Origin: an uncultured Collinsella sp.
GTDB lineage: Bacteria; Actinomycetota; Coriobacteriia; Coriobacteriales; Coriobacteriaceae
Length of the DNA stretch: 64,000 bases
Direction: 5' to 3'
Assembly: GCA_958413765.1 (NCBI GenBank)
Contig: CATYVH010000003.1
Coordinates: forward strand, 62,001 to 126,000
Under the pieces are notes generated by a model. It was not told the DNA's origin and did no database searches. It saw only the letters and a program-made list of their open reading frames with translations. This document shows, piece by piece, positions 48,704 to 55,903 of this stretch; position 1 is the first letter of the stretch; every line of letters begins with the position of its first letter. Both the position numbers and the translations under genes were made by a program.

Positions 48704-50398
48704 CTACTTGCGGTGAGCGCGGTAGAACTCGATGAGCGCCTGGGTCGAAGCGTCCTGCTCGGCCTTGGCAGCGTCGTCGTGGAAGGCCGGGGTGATCTGC
48801 TTGGCAAGCTGCTTGCCCAGCTCAACGCCCCACTGGTCGTAGGAGTCGATGCCCCAGACCGTGCCCTCGACAAACGTGATGTGCTCGTACAGGGCGATGA
48901 GCTCGCCGAGCGCAAACGGGGTCAGCGTGTCACCGAAGATCGAGGTCGTCGGACGGTTGCCCTCAAAGCAGCGGGCCGGGACGATCTGCTCGGGCGTGCC
49001 CTCGGCGCGCACCTCATCGGCCGTCTTACCAAAGGCGAGCGCCTTGGTCTGGGCCAGGAAGTTGCCCAGGAACAGCTCGTGCACGTCCTGACCGCTGTCG
49101 GTCGCAGGGTTGGCGGTATTGGCGAAGGCAATGAAATCGGCCGGAACCACCACGGTGCCCTGGTGCAGCAGCTGGTAGAAGGCGTGCTGACCGTTGGTGC
49201 CGGGCTCGCCCCAGAAGATCTCACCGGTATCGGAGGTCACAGCGCTGCCGTCCCAGCGGACGTGCTTGCCGTTCGACTCCATGGTGAGCTGCTGCAGGTA
49301 GGCCGGGAAACGGTGCAGGTACTGGCAGTACGGCAGCACGGCGTGGCTCTTGGAACCGAAGAAGTTGACGTACCAGACGTTGAGCAGGCCCATCAGCGCG
49401 ACGGCGTTGTTCTCGAGCGGCGTGTTGCAGAAGTACTCGTCGATGGCGTGGAAGCCCTCGAGGAACTGCTGGAAGCGCTCGGGGCCGAGCACGACGATCA
49501 GCGACAGGCCCACGGCGGAGTCGACAGAGTAGCGGCCACCGACCCAGTTCCAGAAACCAAAAGCGTTAGCGGGGTCGATGCCGAAGGCCTCGACCTTCTC
49601 GAGTGCGGTGGAAACGGCGACAAAGTGCTTGGCCACGGCCTCGGCGTTCTGCTCATCGGAGCCGTCGATGGCGCCCTGAGCCTTGAGCTGCTCGAGCATC
49701 CAGGTCTTGACCTCGCGGGCGTTGGTGAGGGTCTCGAGCGTGGTGAAGGTCTTAGAGACGATGATCACGAGCGTGGTCTCGGGATCCAGACCCTTGAGCT
49801 TCTCGGCCTGGTCGTTGGGATCGATGTTGGAGATATAGCGGCAATCGATACCGGCGTCGGCATAGGGACGCAAGGCCTCGTAGGCCATGACCGGGCCCAG
49901 ATCGGAGCCGCCGATGCCGATGGACACCAGGTGCTCAATCTTCTTGCCGGTAACACCCTTCCACTCACCGGAGCGCACGCGCTCGGCGAAGGCATACATG
50001 CGGTCGAGAACCTCGTGCACGTCGGCGACGACGTCCTGGCCGTCGACGATGAGCTGGCCCTTCTCGCTTGCCGGGCGGCGCAGCGCGGTGTGCAGGACGG
50101 CGCGGTCCTCGGTGGTGTTGATGTGCTCGCCGGAGAACATGGCGTCGCGGCGCTCCTCGAGCTTCACCTCGCGGGCAAGATCGCACAGCAGCTTGACGGT
50201 CTCATCAGTCACCAGGTTCTTGGACAGGTCGAAGTGCAGGTCACCGGCGTCAAAGCTCAGCTTGTTCACGCGCTCGGCATCGGCGGCGAACCAGGCCTTG
50301 AGGTCGATACCCTCGGCCTCGAGCTTCTCCTGATGGGCCTCGAGCGCCTTCCAAGCGGCAGTCGACGTAGCATCGATAGGTGCGGCAACAGTTGCCAT
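48704..50398 (-). CDS. pgi: Glucose-6-phosphate isomerase
   Basis: 564 aa. SIGIGGSDLGPVMAYEAL, IIVSKTFTTLETLTNAR (phosphate-binding), GFWNWVGGRYSVDSAVGL (catalytic Glu site with GGRYS), FFGSKSHAVLPYCQYLHRFPAYLQQLTMESNGK and DSYDQWGVELGKQLAK are family signatures. It interconverts glucose 6-phosphate and fructose 6-phosphate; the frl-like cluster would feed it with glucose 6-phosphate. ATG at 50398 has GAGGAGGA; an in-frame codon nine residues upstream (50425) does not. Very strong codon bias creates long open frames on the opposite strand, which I ignore. Confidence 0.97.
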   Translation of the reverse strand: MATVAAPIDATSTAAWKALEAHQEKLEAEGIDLKAWFAADAERVNKLSFDAGDLHFDLSKNLVTDETVKLLCDLAREVKLEERRDAMFSGEHINTTEDRAVLHTALRRPASEKGQLIVDGQDVVADVHEVLDRMYAFAERVRSGEWKGVTGKKIEHLVSIGIGGSDLGPVMAYEALRPYADAGIDCRYISNIDPNDQAEKLKGLDPETTLVIIVSKTFTTLETLTNAREVKTWMLEQLKAQGAIDGSDEQNAEAVAKHFVAVSTALEKVEAFGIDPANAFGFWNWVGGRYSVDSAVGLSLIVVLGPERFQQFLEGFHAIDEYFCNTPLENNAVALMGLLNVWYVNFFGSKSHAVLPYCQYLHRFPAYLQQLTMESNGKHVRWDGSAVTSDTGEIFWGEPGTNGQHAFYQLLHQGTVVVPADFIAFANTANPATDSGQDVHELFLGNFLAQTKALAFGKTADEVRAEGTPEQIVPARCFEGNRPTTSIFGDTLTPFALGELIALYEHITFVEGTVWGIDSYDQWGVELGKQLAKQITPAFHDDAAKAEQDASTQALIEFYRAHRK

Positions 50399-50522
50399 AG
50401 AGTCCTCCTCAGCATACGGGCGCACGCCTCCATGCGCCCGGACATTCAGATGCCACTATTCTAGCGCAGGTCAAGACTATAATCAGCGAGCGTTGCCAAT
50501 CGGCCCCCAAACGGCAACCGAC

Positions 50523-50600
50523 CAAAAAGGGACAGGTTTAATTTGGCAGGTCAAACGCTTTACCAATCAAAAATAACCTATCCCTTTATGCCAAATATTA
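50523..50600. repeat. Double inverted GGGACAGG element, copy 5
   Basis: AAAGGGACAGG followed by TTTAATTTGGCAGGT on the plus strand, and AAAGGGATAGG followed by TTATTTTTGAT on the minus strand (from about 50586 back to 50565). Two diverged copies face each other. The stop codon of the next gene lies in its right end. Confidence 0.7.
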
Positions 50601-51173
50601 GGCCGCAGCGCAGACGTTACCGAGCAACTCACGCAGAGGAAACCCGATGCCCTCCAGCAGTTCGGGCGCGATGATGGCAAAAACGGGAACCTCGCCGGCC
50701 CCCACGACGGCAGGCACTTTGCCCTCCGAGACGATACATCCATAAGGGGCAAAACCGTCTTCGCCGGCATCGAGTACGGCCATGCGACGAGCGAGTTCGC
50801 GCGCAAAGCCCGCCGTATCGGCATCGCCGATCGCCAGGACAAAGTCCACGCCCTCATCGGTCGCCAGGGCCACGGCCTCGTCGATCAGCTCGTCTCCCCC
50901 GTCGCCTTCAACCGAGCCGCAGCGAAAAAGCACGCGTTCGAGCAGAGCTCGATCAAGCGAGCCGAGTGCTGCCGAGACGAGCTCATCGCGCGTATGCTTG
51001 TCACCGCCCAGTACAACCAGCGCCTTGGTGCCACCGTAGCGAGCGACCAATCGCCCGCACCAGCGAGCCACATCTCCATCCGCAACAAGGCGCGTCGGCA
51101 TACCAAACCCATAATTGACCATCTTTCCCACAACCCTTCCGTGCGTATAGGCGGTATCGTTCAATAGGCTCAT
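50598..51173 (-). CDS. N-terminal-only iron-alcohol-dehydrogenase-like protein
   Basis: 191 aa. MVNYGFGMPTRLVADGDVA and LVVLGGDKHTRDEL, then VDFVLAIGDADTAGFARELA correspond to the NAD-binding half of iron-dependent alcohol dehydrogenases such as butanol dehydrogenase, where GGG-S-D is normally found (here GDADT). The whole C-terminal metal-binding helical domain (about 190 residues with the three His) is absent, and the reading frame ends inside the inverted repeat at 50523-50600. There is no good Shine-Dalgarno. It could be a truncated remnant or a domesticated nucleotide-binding protein; I favour a remnant. Confidence 0.6.
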   Translation of the reverse strand: MSLLNDTAYTHGRVVGKMVNYGFGMPTRLVADGDVARWCGRLVARYGGTKALVVLGGDKHTRDELVSAALGSLDRALLERVLFRCGSVEGDGGDELIDEAVALATDEGVDFVLAIGDADTAGFARELARRMAVLDAGEDGFAPYGCIVSEGKVPAVVGAGEVPVFAIIAPELLEGIGFPLRELLGNVCAAA

Positions 51174-51250
51174 GCTACGAAGCGAGCTTTTCCGAGCTGT
51201 TTCGCGCTCTTTAGGGCTGCGTTAAAAACCCGATGCAACCGCACGACCAT

Positions 51251-51280
51251 ACCTGCCAAATAGGGACAGGTTTTGACGGT
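51251..51280. repeat. Dispersed GGGACAGG element, copy 6
   Basis: ACCTGCCAAATAGGGACAGG then TTTTGACGGT. Shares ACCTGCCAAA-n-AGGGACAGGTT with copy 1 (minus strand). Lies between the truncated dehydrogenase and the polymerase, just upstream of the SOS boxes. Confidence 0.7.
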
Positions 51281-51301
51281 GTCCGGTCGAGCAGGTATTA
51301 T

Positions 51302-51332
51302 CGAACAGGTATTCGATAAGAACATGTGTTTG
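51302..51332 (+). promoter_or_regulatory. Two tandem SOS (LexA) boxes upstream of the Y-family polymerase
   Basis: CGAACAGGTATTCG (51302-51315) and AGAACATGTGTTTG (51319-51332) each fit the Gram-positive LexA consensus CGAACRNRYGTTYG in 13 of 14 positions. They lie 14-44 bp before the ATG at 51346, so LexA binding would cover the promoter. Confidence 0.8.
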
Positions 51333-51345
51333 ATGGGAGGCACGG

Positions 51346-52851
51346 ATGGCGCACGAGCAGCACACCTACATCTGCATCGACCTCAAGACGTTTTACGCCA
51401 GTGTCGAGTGCGTCGACCGCGGACTCGACCCACTCACTACATGCCTGGTCGTTGCCGACGAATCGCGCGGGCGCACGACCATCTGCCTCGCCATCACACA
51501 GGCTATGAAGGACCTCGGGATACACAACCGCTGCCGTCTGTTCGAGATTCCCGACGGCATCGACTGCATCAAGGCCGTACCGCGCATGCAGCACTACATG
51601 GAGGTGTCGGCGCAAATCTACGGCATCTATCTGGAATACGTGAGCCCGCAAGACATTCACGTCTATTCAATCGACGAATGCTTTATCGACGTGACGCCCT
51701 ATCTAGACCTCTACCACACCAATGCCGAAGGGTTCGCCTGCATGCTGCGCGACGAGGTCCTCGCGCGCACCGGCATCACGGCAACCGTCGGCATCGGCCC
51801 CAACCTATTCCAGGCCAAGGTGGCGCTCGACATTACCGCCAAGCACGTACCCAGCCGCATCGGTATGCTCGACGACGAGACCTTTCGTAAGGAAATCTGG
51901 CCCCATCGTCCCATCACCGACATCTGGGGCATCGGGCCCGGCGTGGCAGCACGACTCGAAAAATACGGCGTCTACGATCTGATGGGCGTCGCCGCGCTCG
52001 ACGAAAACCTGCTTTACGATGAGCTTGGCGTCAATGCCGAGTATCTCATCGACCACGCCTTCGGACGTGAGCCGACAACCATCGCCGATATCCAAGCCTA
52101 TCGCCCGCAAGCGACCTCGACCACCACAGGACAGGTGCTCTCGAAGGGCTATGCCTACGAGCAGGCCTACACCGTCTTGCGCGAAATGGTCGACAACGCC
52201 GTGTTGGATCTAGTCGATAAGCACGTGGTCTGCGACAGCATCTCGCTCTTTGTGGGCTACGCGAGCGAGCGCGCCGACATACGCCGGCTCAACGCCAGCG
52301 GCACGGCGCAGTATATAGACGGCTGCGGACACTTGCGCTCGAGCACCTCGGGCATCGAGCCCGCAGCGACCGACGGCCCCGAGCTCGCGCCCCGTGCTCC
52401 CAAGCCCGTCCAGCGCGATGACGAAAGGCGTCGCTTGGTGCGCGAAGCGCAGGCAATCGATGGCATCTTTGTGGGAGAGCATGGCGGCAAACCGCGTGGT
52501 GGCTATGCCGCACTCTTTGCGCACTCCAACGCCTCGCGAAAGCTGCCCGAGCGCACTAATTCGTTTAAGAAAATCATGGGGTATTTCGATGACCTTTGGG
52601 CACAAACGGTCGATCCCAAACGACCGGTCAAGCGCATCAACCTGGGATTTGGCAATCTTGTGCCCGAGGAATTTGCCACCATCGATCTGTTCAGCGATAT
52701 CGAGGCCGATGAGCGCGAGCGCGACCTGGCGCGCGCCATCCTGGCCGTGAAAGGCAAGTACGGCAAGAACGCGCTCGTCAAGGGATTAAGCTTTACCGCC
52801 GGCGCCACCGCGCGCGAACGCAACGGCCAAGTTGGAGGACATCGTGCCTAA
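51346..52851 (+). CDS. Y-family DNA polymerase (UvrX/UmuC-like)
   Basis: 501 aa translesion polymerase. CIDLKTFYASVE (metal Asp), YSIDECFIDVTPYL (metal Asp and Glu), VGIGPNLFQAKVALD, IWGIGPGVAARLEKYGVYD (HhH motifs), and a long C-terminal little-finger region with an inserted low-complexity segment near 350-380 (EPAATDGPELAPRAPKPV). This matches the UvrX/YqjW-like group rather than chromosomal DinB. Strong GGGAGG before the ATG. Two SOS boxes lie directly upstream; the short gene behind overlaps by 8 bp. Confidence 0.92.
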   Translation: MAHEQHTYICIDLKTFYASVECVDRGLDPLTTCLVVADESRGRTTICLAITQAMKDLGIHNRCRLFEIPDGIDCIKAVPRMQHYMEVSAQIYGIYLEYVSPQDIHVYSIDECFIDVTPYLDLYHTNAEGFACMLRDEVLARTGITATVGIGPNLFQAKVALDITAKHVPSRIGMLDDETFRKEIWPHRPITDIWGIGPGVAARLEKYGVYDLMGVAALDENLLYDELGVNAEYLIDHAFGREPTTIADIQAYRPQATSTTTGQVLSKGYAYEQAYTVLREMVDNAVLDLVDKHVVCDSISLFVGYASERADIRRLNASGTAQYIDGCGHLRSSTSGIEPAATDGPELAPRAPKPVQRDDERRRLVREAQAIDGIFVGEHGGKPRGGYAALFAHSNASRKLPERTNSFKKIMGYFDDLWAQTVDPKRPVKRINLGFGNLVPEEFATIDLFSDIEADERERDLARAILAVKGKYGKNALVKGLSFTAGATARERNGQVGGHRA

Positions 52852-53269
52852 ACCCAAGCAGCAGCCCGTGCGCCCGCCGACCGCCTTCGAGCGCCTGGCG
52901 GACCCCGAGGGCAGACGCCGCGCCGCCGACCCCAACCTCACTGCCAACGGTGCCGTGCGCGCCAACCGCGCCGCACAGTTTATGCCCTTTGCCGCCCTCA
53001 CGGGATACTACGAACTCGTGCGCAAGCAGGAAATCACCGTCGAGTCAAAACGTGAGCTCACGGAAGAAAAAGCCCTCGTACTTTCTAAAAAGCTCGAGGG
53101 TCTCAAACGTGGCGACTTGGTTCGTGTCACCTATTACGATACATACGGCTATCGCAGCCGCACCGGCATCCTCGACGAGGCGCTCCCCGCCTTCAAGCTC
53201 CTCAAGCTCCGAGACATCGCCATCGACTTCGACGACATCCAAGACATCGAACTGCGCGGACGAGCCTAG
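52844..53269 (+). CDS. Small YolD-like partner of the Y-family polymerase
   Basis: 141 aa. GTG start at 52844 with GGAGGACATC, overlapping the polymerase stop by 8 bp. RAAQFMPFAALTGYYELVRKQE, then a long helix (ESKRELTEEKALVLSKKLEGLK) and a small beta domain GDLVRVTYYDTYGYRSRTGILDE resemble the YolD-like domain (PF08863) that commonly follows UvrX/YqjW polymerases in Firmicutes. Thought to help or control the polymerase. The similarity is moderate, but position and coupling support it. Confidence 0.75.
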   Translation: MPKPKQQPVRPPTAFERLADPEGRRRAADPNLTANGAVRANRAAQFMPFAALTGYYELVRKQEITVESKRELTEEKALVLSKKLEGLKRGDLVRVTYYDTYGYRSRTGILDEALPAFKLLKLRDIAIDFDDIQDIELRGRA

Positions 53270-53295
53270 CCAAGGAAGCGCACCCAGAGCGACGC

Positions 53296-53679
53296 TTACA
53301 GCGTCATGACGTAGTAACCCGCATCTCTCACGGCAGTCTCAAGGACACCGCGATTGATCGGCCGCTTGGAGCGCACACGCGCTGTGTGGTCCGCGTACGT
53401 TACCGTAGCCCACACACCATCCAGCGCATTGAGGGCATTGGCTACGTTCTGAGCGCAGCCTTCACAGCTCATGCCGCCGATGAGCAGCTCATCGCTATAG
53501 GGATAGTGTGACGCATCGGTATCCACCACAACAACCTTTTTGGCCTTCTTGCCGCTCGCACCATCGCTGCAACAACTCTTCCCGTGTGTCGAAGCGGCAA
53601 TGCGACGCAGTCCAAAAAACATGCCGACGGCAATGACGGCCAGCACGATGAGATTCGCAGGGTTGAGCAAGTCACTCAT
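53296..53679 (-). CDS. Membrane-tethered heavy-metal-associated (HMA) domain protein
   Basis: 127 aa. One N-terminal membrane helix (ANLIVLAVIAVGMFFGL), a short Ser/Cys/Gly/Lys stretch with KSCCSDG, then an HMA domain (about 65-127) with the metal motif MSCEGC (Cys-x-x-Cys) in GGMSCEGCAQNVANALNAL. This is the CopZ-like fold, here attached to the membrane. It would hand Cu(I) or a similar ion to a transporter or sensor. GGGGAG precedes the ATG. A CsoR-type palindrome lies 30 bp upstream. Confidence 0.88.
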   Translation of the reverse strand: MSDLLNPANLIVLAVIAVGMFFGLRRIAASTHGKSCCSDGASGKKAKKVVVVDTDASHYPYSDELLIGGMSCEGCAQNVANALNALDGVWATVTYADHTARVRSKRPINRGVLETAVRDAGYYVMTL

Positions 53680-53709
53680 GCGCTCCCCTTTCAAGTAGCA
53701 CTATCTAGA

Positions 53710-53726
53710 TACCCCCATGGGGTGTC
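53710..53726. promoter_or_regulatory. CsoR-type copper operator before the HMA gene
   Basis: ATACCCCCATGGGGTGT has TACCCC/GGGGTG inverted arms, as in actinobacterial and firmicute CsoR boxes (TACCC-n4-GGGTA). It is 30 bp upstream of the HMA gene start. Confidence 0.6.
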
Positions 53727-53787
53727 CCCATCTTAACCCAAAATCATGTCTGTTCGGTCAATTAGTTTCCCTCTTCAAACTTTTTTG

Positions 53788-53836
53788 TTGACCATGGCTT
53801 ACTTTCGTGTATAAGTTTTCCTAGGCTAACAGTTTA
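53788..53836 (+). promoter_or_regulatory. Promoter with iron-box-like site before DUF3793/flavodoxin
   Basis: TTGACC (53788-53793) and TATAAG (53810-53815) are 16 bp apart. Just downstream, TTTTCCTAGGCTAACAGTTT contains CTAGGCTAAC, one half of the DtxR/IdeR consensus TTAGGTTAGCCTAACCTAA. This places a likely iron-responsive repressor site over the start point. Confidence 0.5.
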
Positions 53837-53853
53837 GATCCGTAAGGAGCGCC

Positions 53854-54558
53854 GTGACTCGAACCATAGACATCCCAACGTTTCAGGCAGCAGTCGTGCG
53901 CAACTGCTCTCCCACGCTCGCGGGCATCAAGCCGGCATCGCTCTTTACCTATCCAGGCACCTACGCCCACGGGGACGGCTCGACCACAACCGAAACCATC
54001 GCAGAACGCCGCGCGCGCCTGCTCAACGTTATCGCCCAGTGCAATCGCGAGCTTGACCCGCTCGGCATCCACCTGAGTGTTTTGGTCTGGCGGCCCTGCG
54101 GAGCACTCGTGTACGTGTACCGAGCCAAAAGCCTCGCCACCTATTTCGCAGACCCTCGCGCCCAAACAGCGCTCGCCTCGGAAGGCTACGACACGAGAGA
54201 CCTTTCGACATGCCTTGTGCATTTGGCATCACGCATCACGCTCGCGAGCAATAACATCGCGGAATGCGCTTGTAGCCAGACTCGATGCGCACTACCCCAG
54301 CAAGCTAGCTGCAGCAACGACTGCACCTGCGAGTTTCCGCACGAAATAGGCTACTTCCTTGGATATCCCTACGACGACGTGCACGAGTTTATCGTCCAGC
54401 GCGGCGAGAACTACAAGGTCTTTGGAGCTTGGAAGGTCTACACGAATGTCGAGCAAGCGCTTGCGATGTTTGACGCCTACCGTGCCTGCACTCAATACCT
54501 CACCTTTGTCTATCAGCAGGGCTGCAGCTTGGCGCAACTTGCCCAGGCAACCCGATAG
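53854..54558 (+). CDS. DUF3793 family protein
   Basis: 234 aa. NCSPTLAGIKPASLF, GIHLSVLVWRPCGALVYVYR, and FPHEIGYFLGYPYDDVHEFI followed by GENYKVFGAWKVYTNVEQA are the DUF3793 lines, including the conserved HEIG(Y/F)FLGYP box. A 20-residue Cys-rich insertion (CACSQTRCALPQQASCSNDC) is unusual. DUF3793 genes commonly sit beside flavodoxins, as here (45 bp to the next gene). Start is GTG at 53854 with AAGGAG. Function unknown; probably linked to iron limitation or redox. Confidence 0.85.
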   Translation: MTRTIDIPTFQAAVVRNCSPTLAGIKPASLFTYPGTYAHGDGSTTTETIAERRARLLNVIAQCNRELDPLGIHLSVLVWRPCGALVYVYRAKSLATYFADPRAQTALASEGYDTRDLSTCLVHLASRITLASNNIAECACSQTRCALPQQASCSNDCTCEFPHEIGYFLGYPYDDVHEFIVQRGENYKVFGAWKVYTNVEQALAMFDAYRACTQYLTFVYQQGCSLAQLAQATR

Positions 54559-54603
54559 AACATAGAAGCCGCGGCAACTGCCGCACAACTGAAAGGACTT
54601 AAC

Positions 54604-55023
54604 ATGAGCAAGATCGCCGTCGTCTACTGGAGCGGCACGGGCAACACCGAGGCCATGGCAAACCTCGTCGCCGAAGGCGCCACGTCCGCGGGTGCCGAGA
54701 CCGAGGTCATCCCCTGCGCCGACTTCTCTGCCGACAAGGCCGCCGAATATGATGCCTTCGCCTTCGGCTGTCCCGCCATGGGCTCCGAGGAACTCGAGTA
54801 CGATGAGTTCCAGCCGATGTGGGACGAGGTCAAGGAGACTCTCGGCGACAAGAAGGTCGTCCTCTTTGGCTCCTATTCGTGGGCCGAAGGCGAGTGGATG
54901 GACAACTGGAAGGCCGACGCCGACGAGACCGGCGTCAACGTCGTGGACTCCACCATCTGCTACGACGCGCCCGACGACGAGGGCGAGACCGCTTGCAAGG
55001 CCCTCGGAGCCGAGCTCGCGTAA
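54604..55023 (+). CDS. Short-chain flavodoxin
   Basis: 139 aa. The FMN phosphate loop WSGTGNTEAMA (about 10-20), the 50s-loop FGCPAMGSEELEYDEFQPMWDEV and the 90s loop FGSYSWAEGEWMDNW form the FMN pocket. Electron carrier that replaces ferredoxin under iron shortage. AAAGGAC precedes the ATG. Co-transcribed with DUF3793 under a promoter with an iron-box-like site. Confidence 0.93.
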   Translation: MSKIAVVYWSGTGNTEAMANLVAEGATSAGAETEVIPCADFSADKAAEYDAFAFGCPAMGSEELEYDEFQPMWDEVKETLGDKKVVLFGSYSWAEGEWMDNWKADADETGVNVVDSTICYDAPDDEGETACKALGAELA

Positions 55024-55073
55024 CGAGCCCGGGGTCTCCAAGAGAGCCTGCATCAAAGCGCATCCCCATCCCT

Positions 55074-55117
55074 ACAAAAGAGCGGGGCTGGATTCAAGTC
55101 CAGCCCCGCTCTTTTGT
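55074..55117. terminator. Bidirectional terminator between flavodoxin and ABC ATPase
   Basis: ACAAAAGAGCGGGGCTGGA and TCCAGCCCCGCTCTTTTGT are perfect 19-bp arms around a 6-nt loop, with T-runs on both strands. Confidence 0.92.
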
Positions 55118-55138
55118 AACGGCAGTTACATCAGCCGG

Positions 55139-55891
55139 CTACGAAATATTGCCCAAGAACGCCTTGGTGCGCTCGCTCTTGGGGTGGTCGAAGACCTCAC
55201 TCGGCGTACCCTCTTCCACAATGACGCCGCCGTCCATAAAGACGACGCGGTCGGCGACATCGCGGGCAAAGCCCATCTCGTGCGTCACGACGATCATGGT
55301 CATGCCGTCGCGCGCCAAGTCGCGCATGACGCCCAGGACGTCGCGCACGAGCTCGGGGTCGAGCGCCGAGGTGGCCTCGTCAAAGAGCATGACGTGCGGG
55401 TTCATCGACAGGGCGCGAGCGATGGCAACGCGCTGCTGCTGGCCGCCCGAGAGCTGGCTCGGCATAAAGTCGATACGCTCGGCAAGACCGACCTTGGTCA
55501 GCTCCTCGACGGCAATCTTCTCGGCCTCTTCCTTGCTGCGCTTGAGTACCTTCTGCTGCGCGAGCATGACGTTCTTTTTGACTGAGAGGTGCGGGAACAA
55601 ATTGAACTGCTGGAACACCATACCCAGATGCGTGCGCACCTTGTTAAGATCGACGCCCTTGGCGCACACGTCCACACCCTCAACGACAATCGAGCCACTC
55701 GTGGGATGCTCAAGACGGTTGATGCAGCGAAGCATCGTCGACTTACCCGAGCCCGAGGGACCCAGAACTACGACAACCTCGCCCTTGTGCACATCCAGAT
55801 CGATATCGCGCAGGACCACGTTATCGCCAAAGGCCTTCTGGAGGTTCTTGATGCTGACGACGACCTCGTTCGAGTTATTGGTTTCGCTCAT
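55139..55891 (-). CDS. Polar amino acid ABC transporter ATP-binding protein
   Basis: 250 aa. GPSGSGKSTMLRCINRLE (Walker A), FQQFNLFPHLSV (Q-loop), LSGGQQQRVAIARAL (signature), VMLFDEATSALDPE (Walker B) and TIIVVTHEM-type switch His. Wording is that of GlnQ/HisP/ArtP-like subunits (polar amino acid uptake). The gene is 12 bp after the permease gene and completes the SBP-permease-ATPase operon transcribed leftwards from 58330. Confidence 0.93.
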   Translation of the reverse strand: MSETNNSNEVVVSIKNLQKAFGDNVVLRDIDLDVHKGEVVVVLGPSGSGKSTMLRCINRLEHPTSGSIVVEGVDVCAKGVDLNKVRTHLGMVFQQFNLFPHLSVKKNVMLAQQKVLKRSKEEAEKIAVEELTKVGLAERIDFMPSQLSGGQQQRVAIARALSMNPHVMLFDEATSALDPELVRDVLGVMRDLARDGMTMIVVTHEMGFARDVADRVVFMDGGVIVEEGTPSEVFDHPKSERTKAFLGNIS

Positions 55892-55903
55892 GATAGGACC
55901 TCC

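Noticed and set aside
48713..50464. 583-codon open frame on the plus strand opposite pgi
   Set aside because: Antisense shadow of a highly biased gene; the minus strand has all Pgi motifs.
50523..51280. Insertion sequence or transposon around the truncated dehydrogenase
   Set aside because: The flanking repeats are only about 30 bp and no transposase ORF or target duplication is visible.
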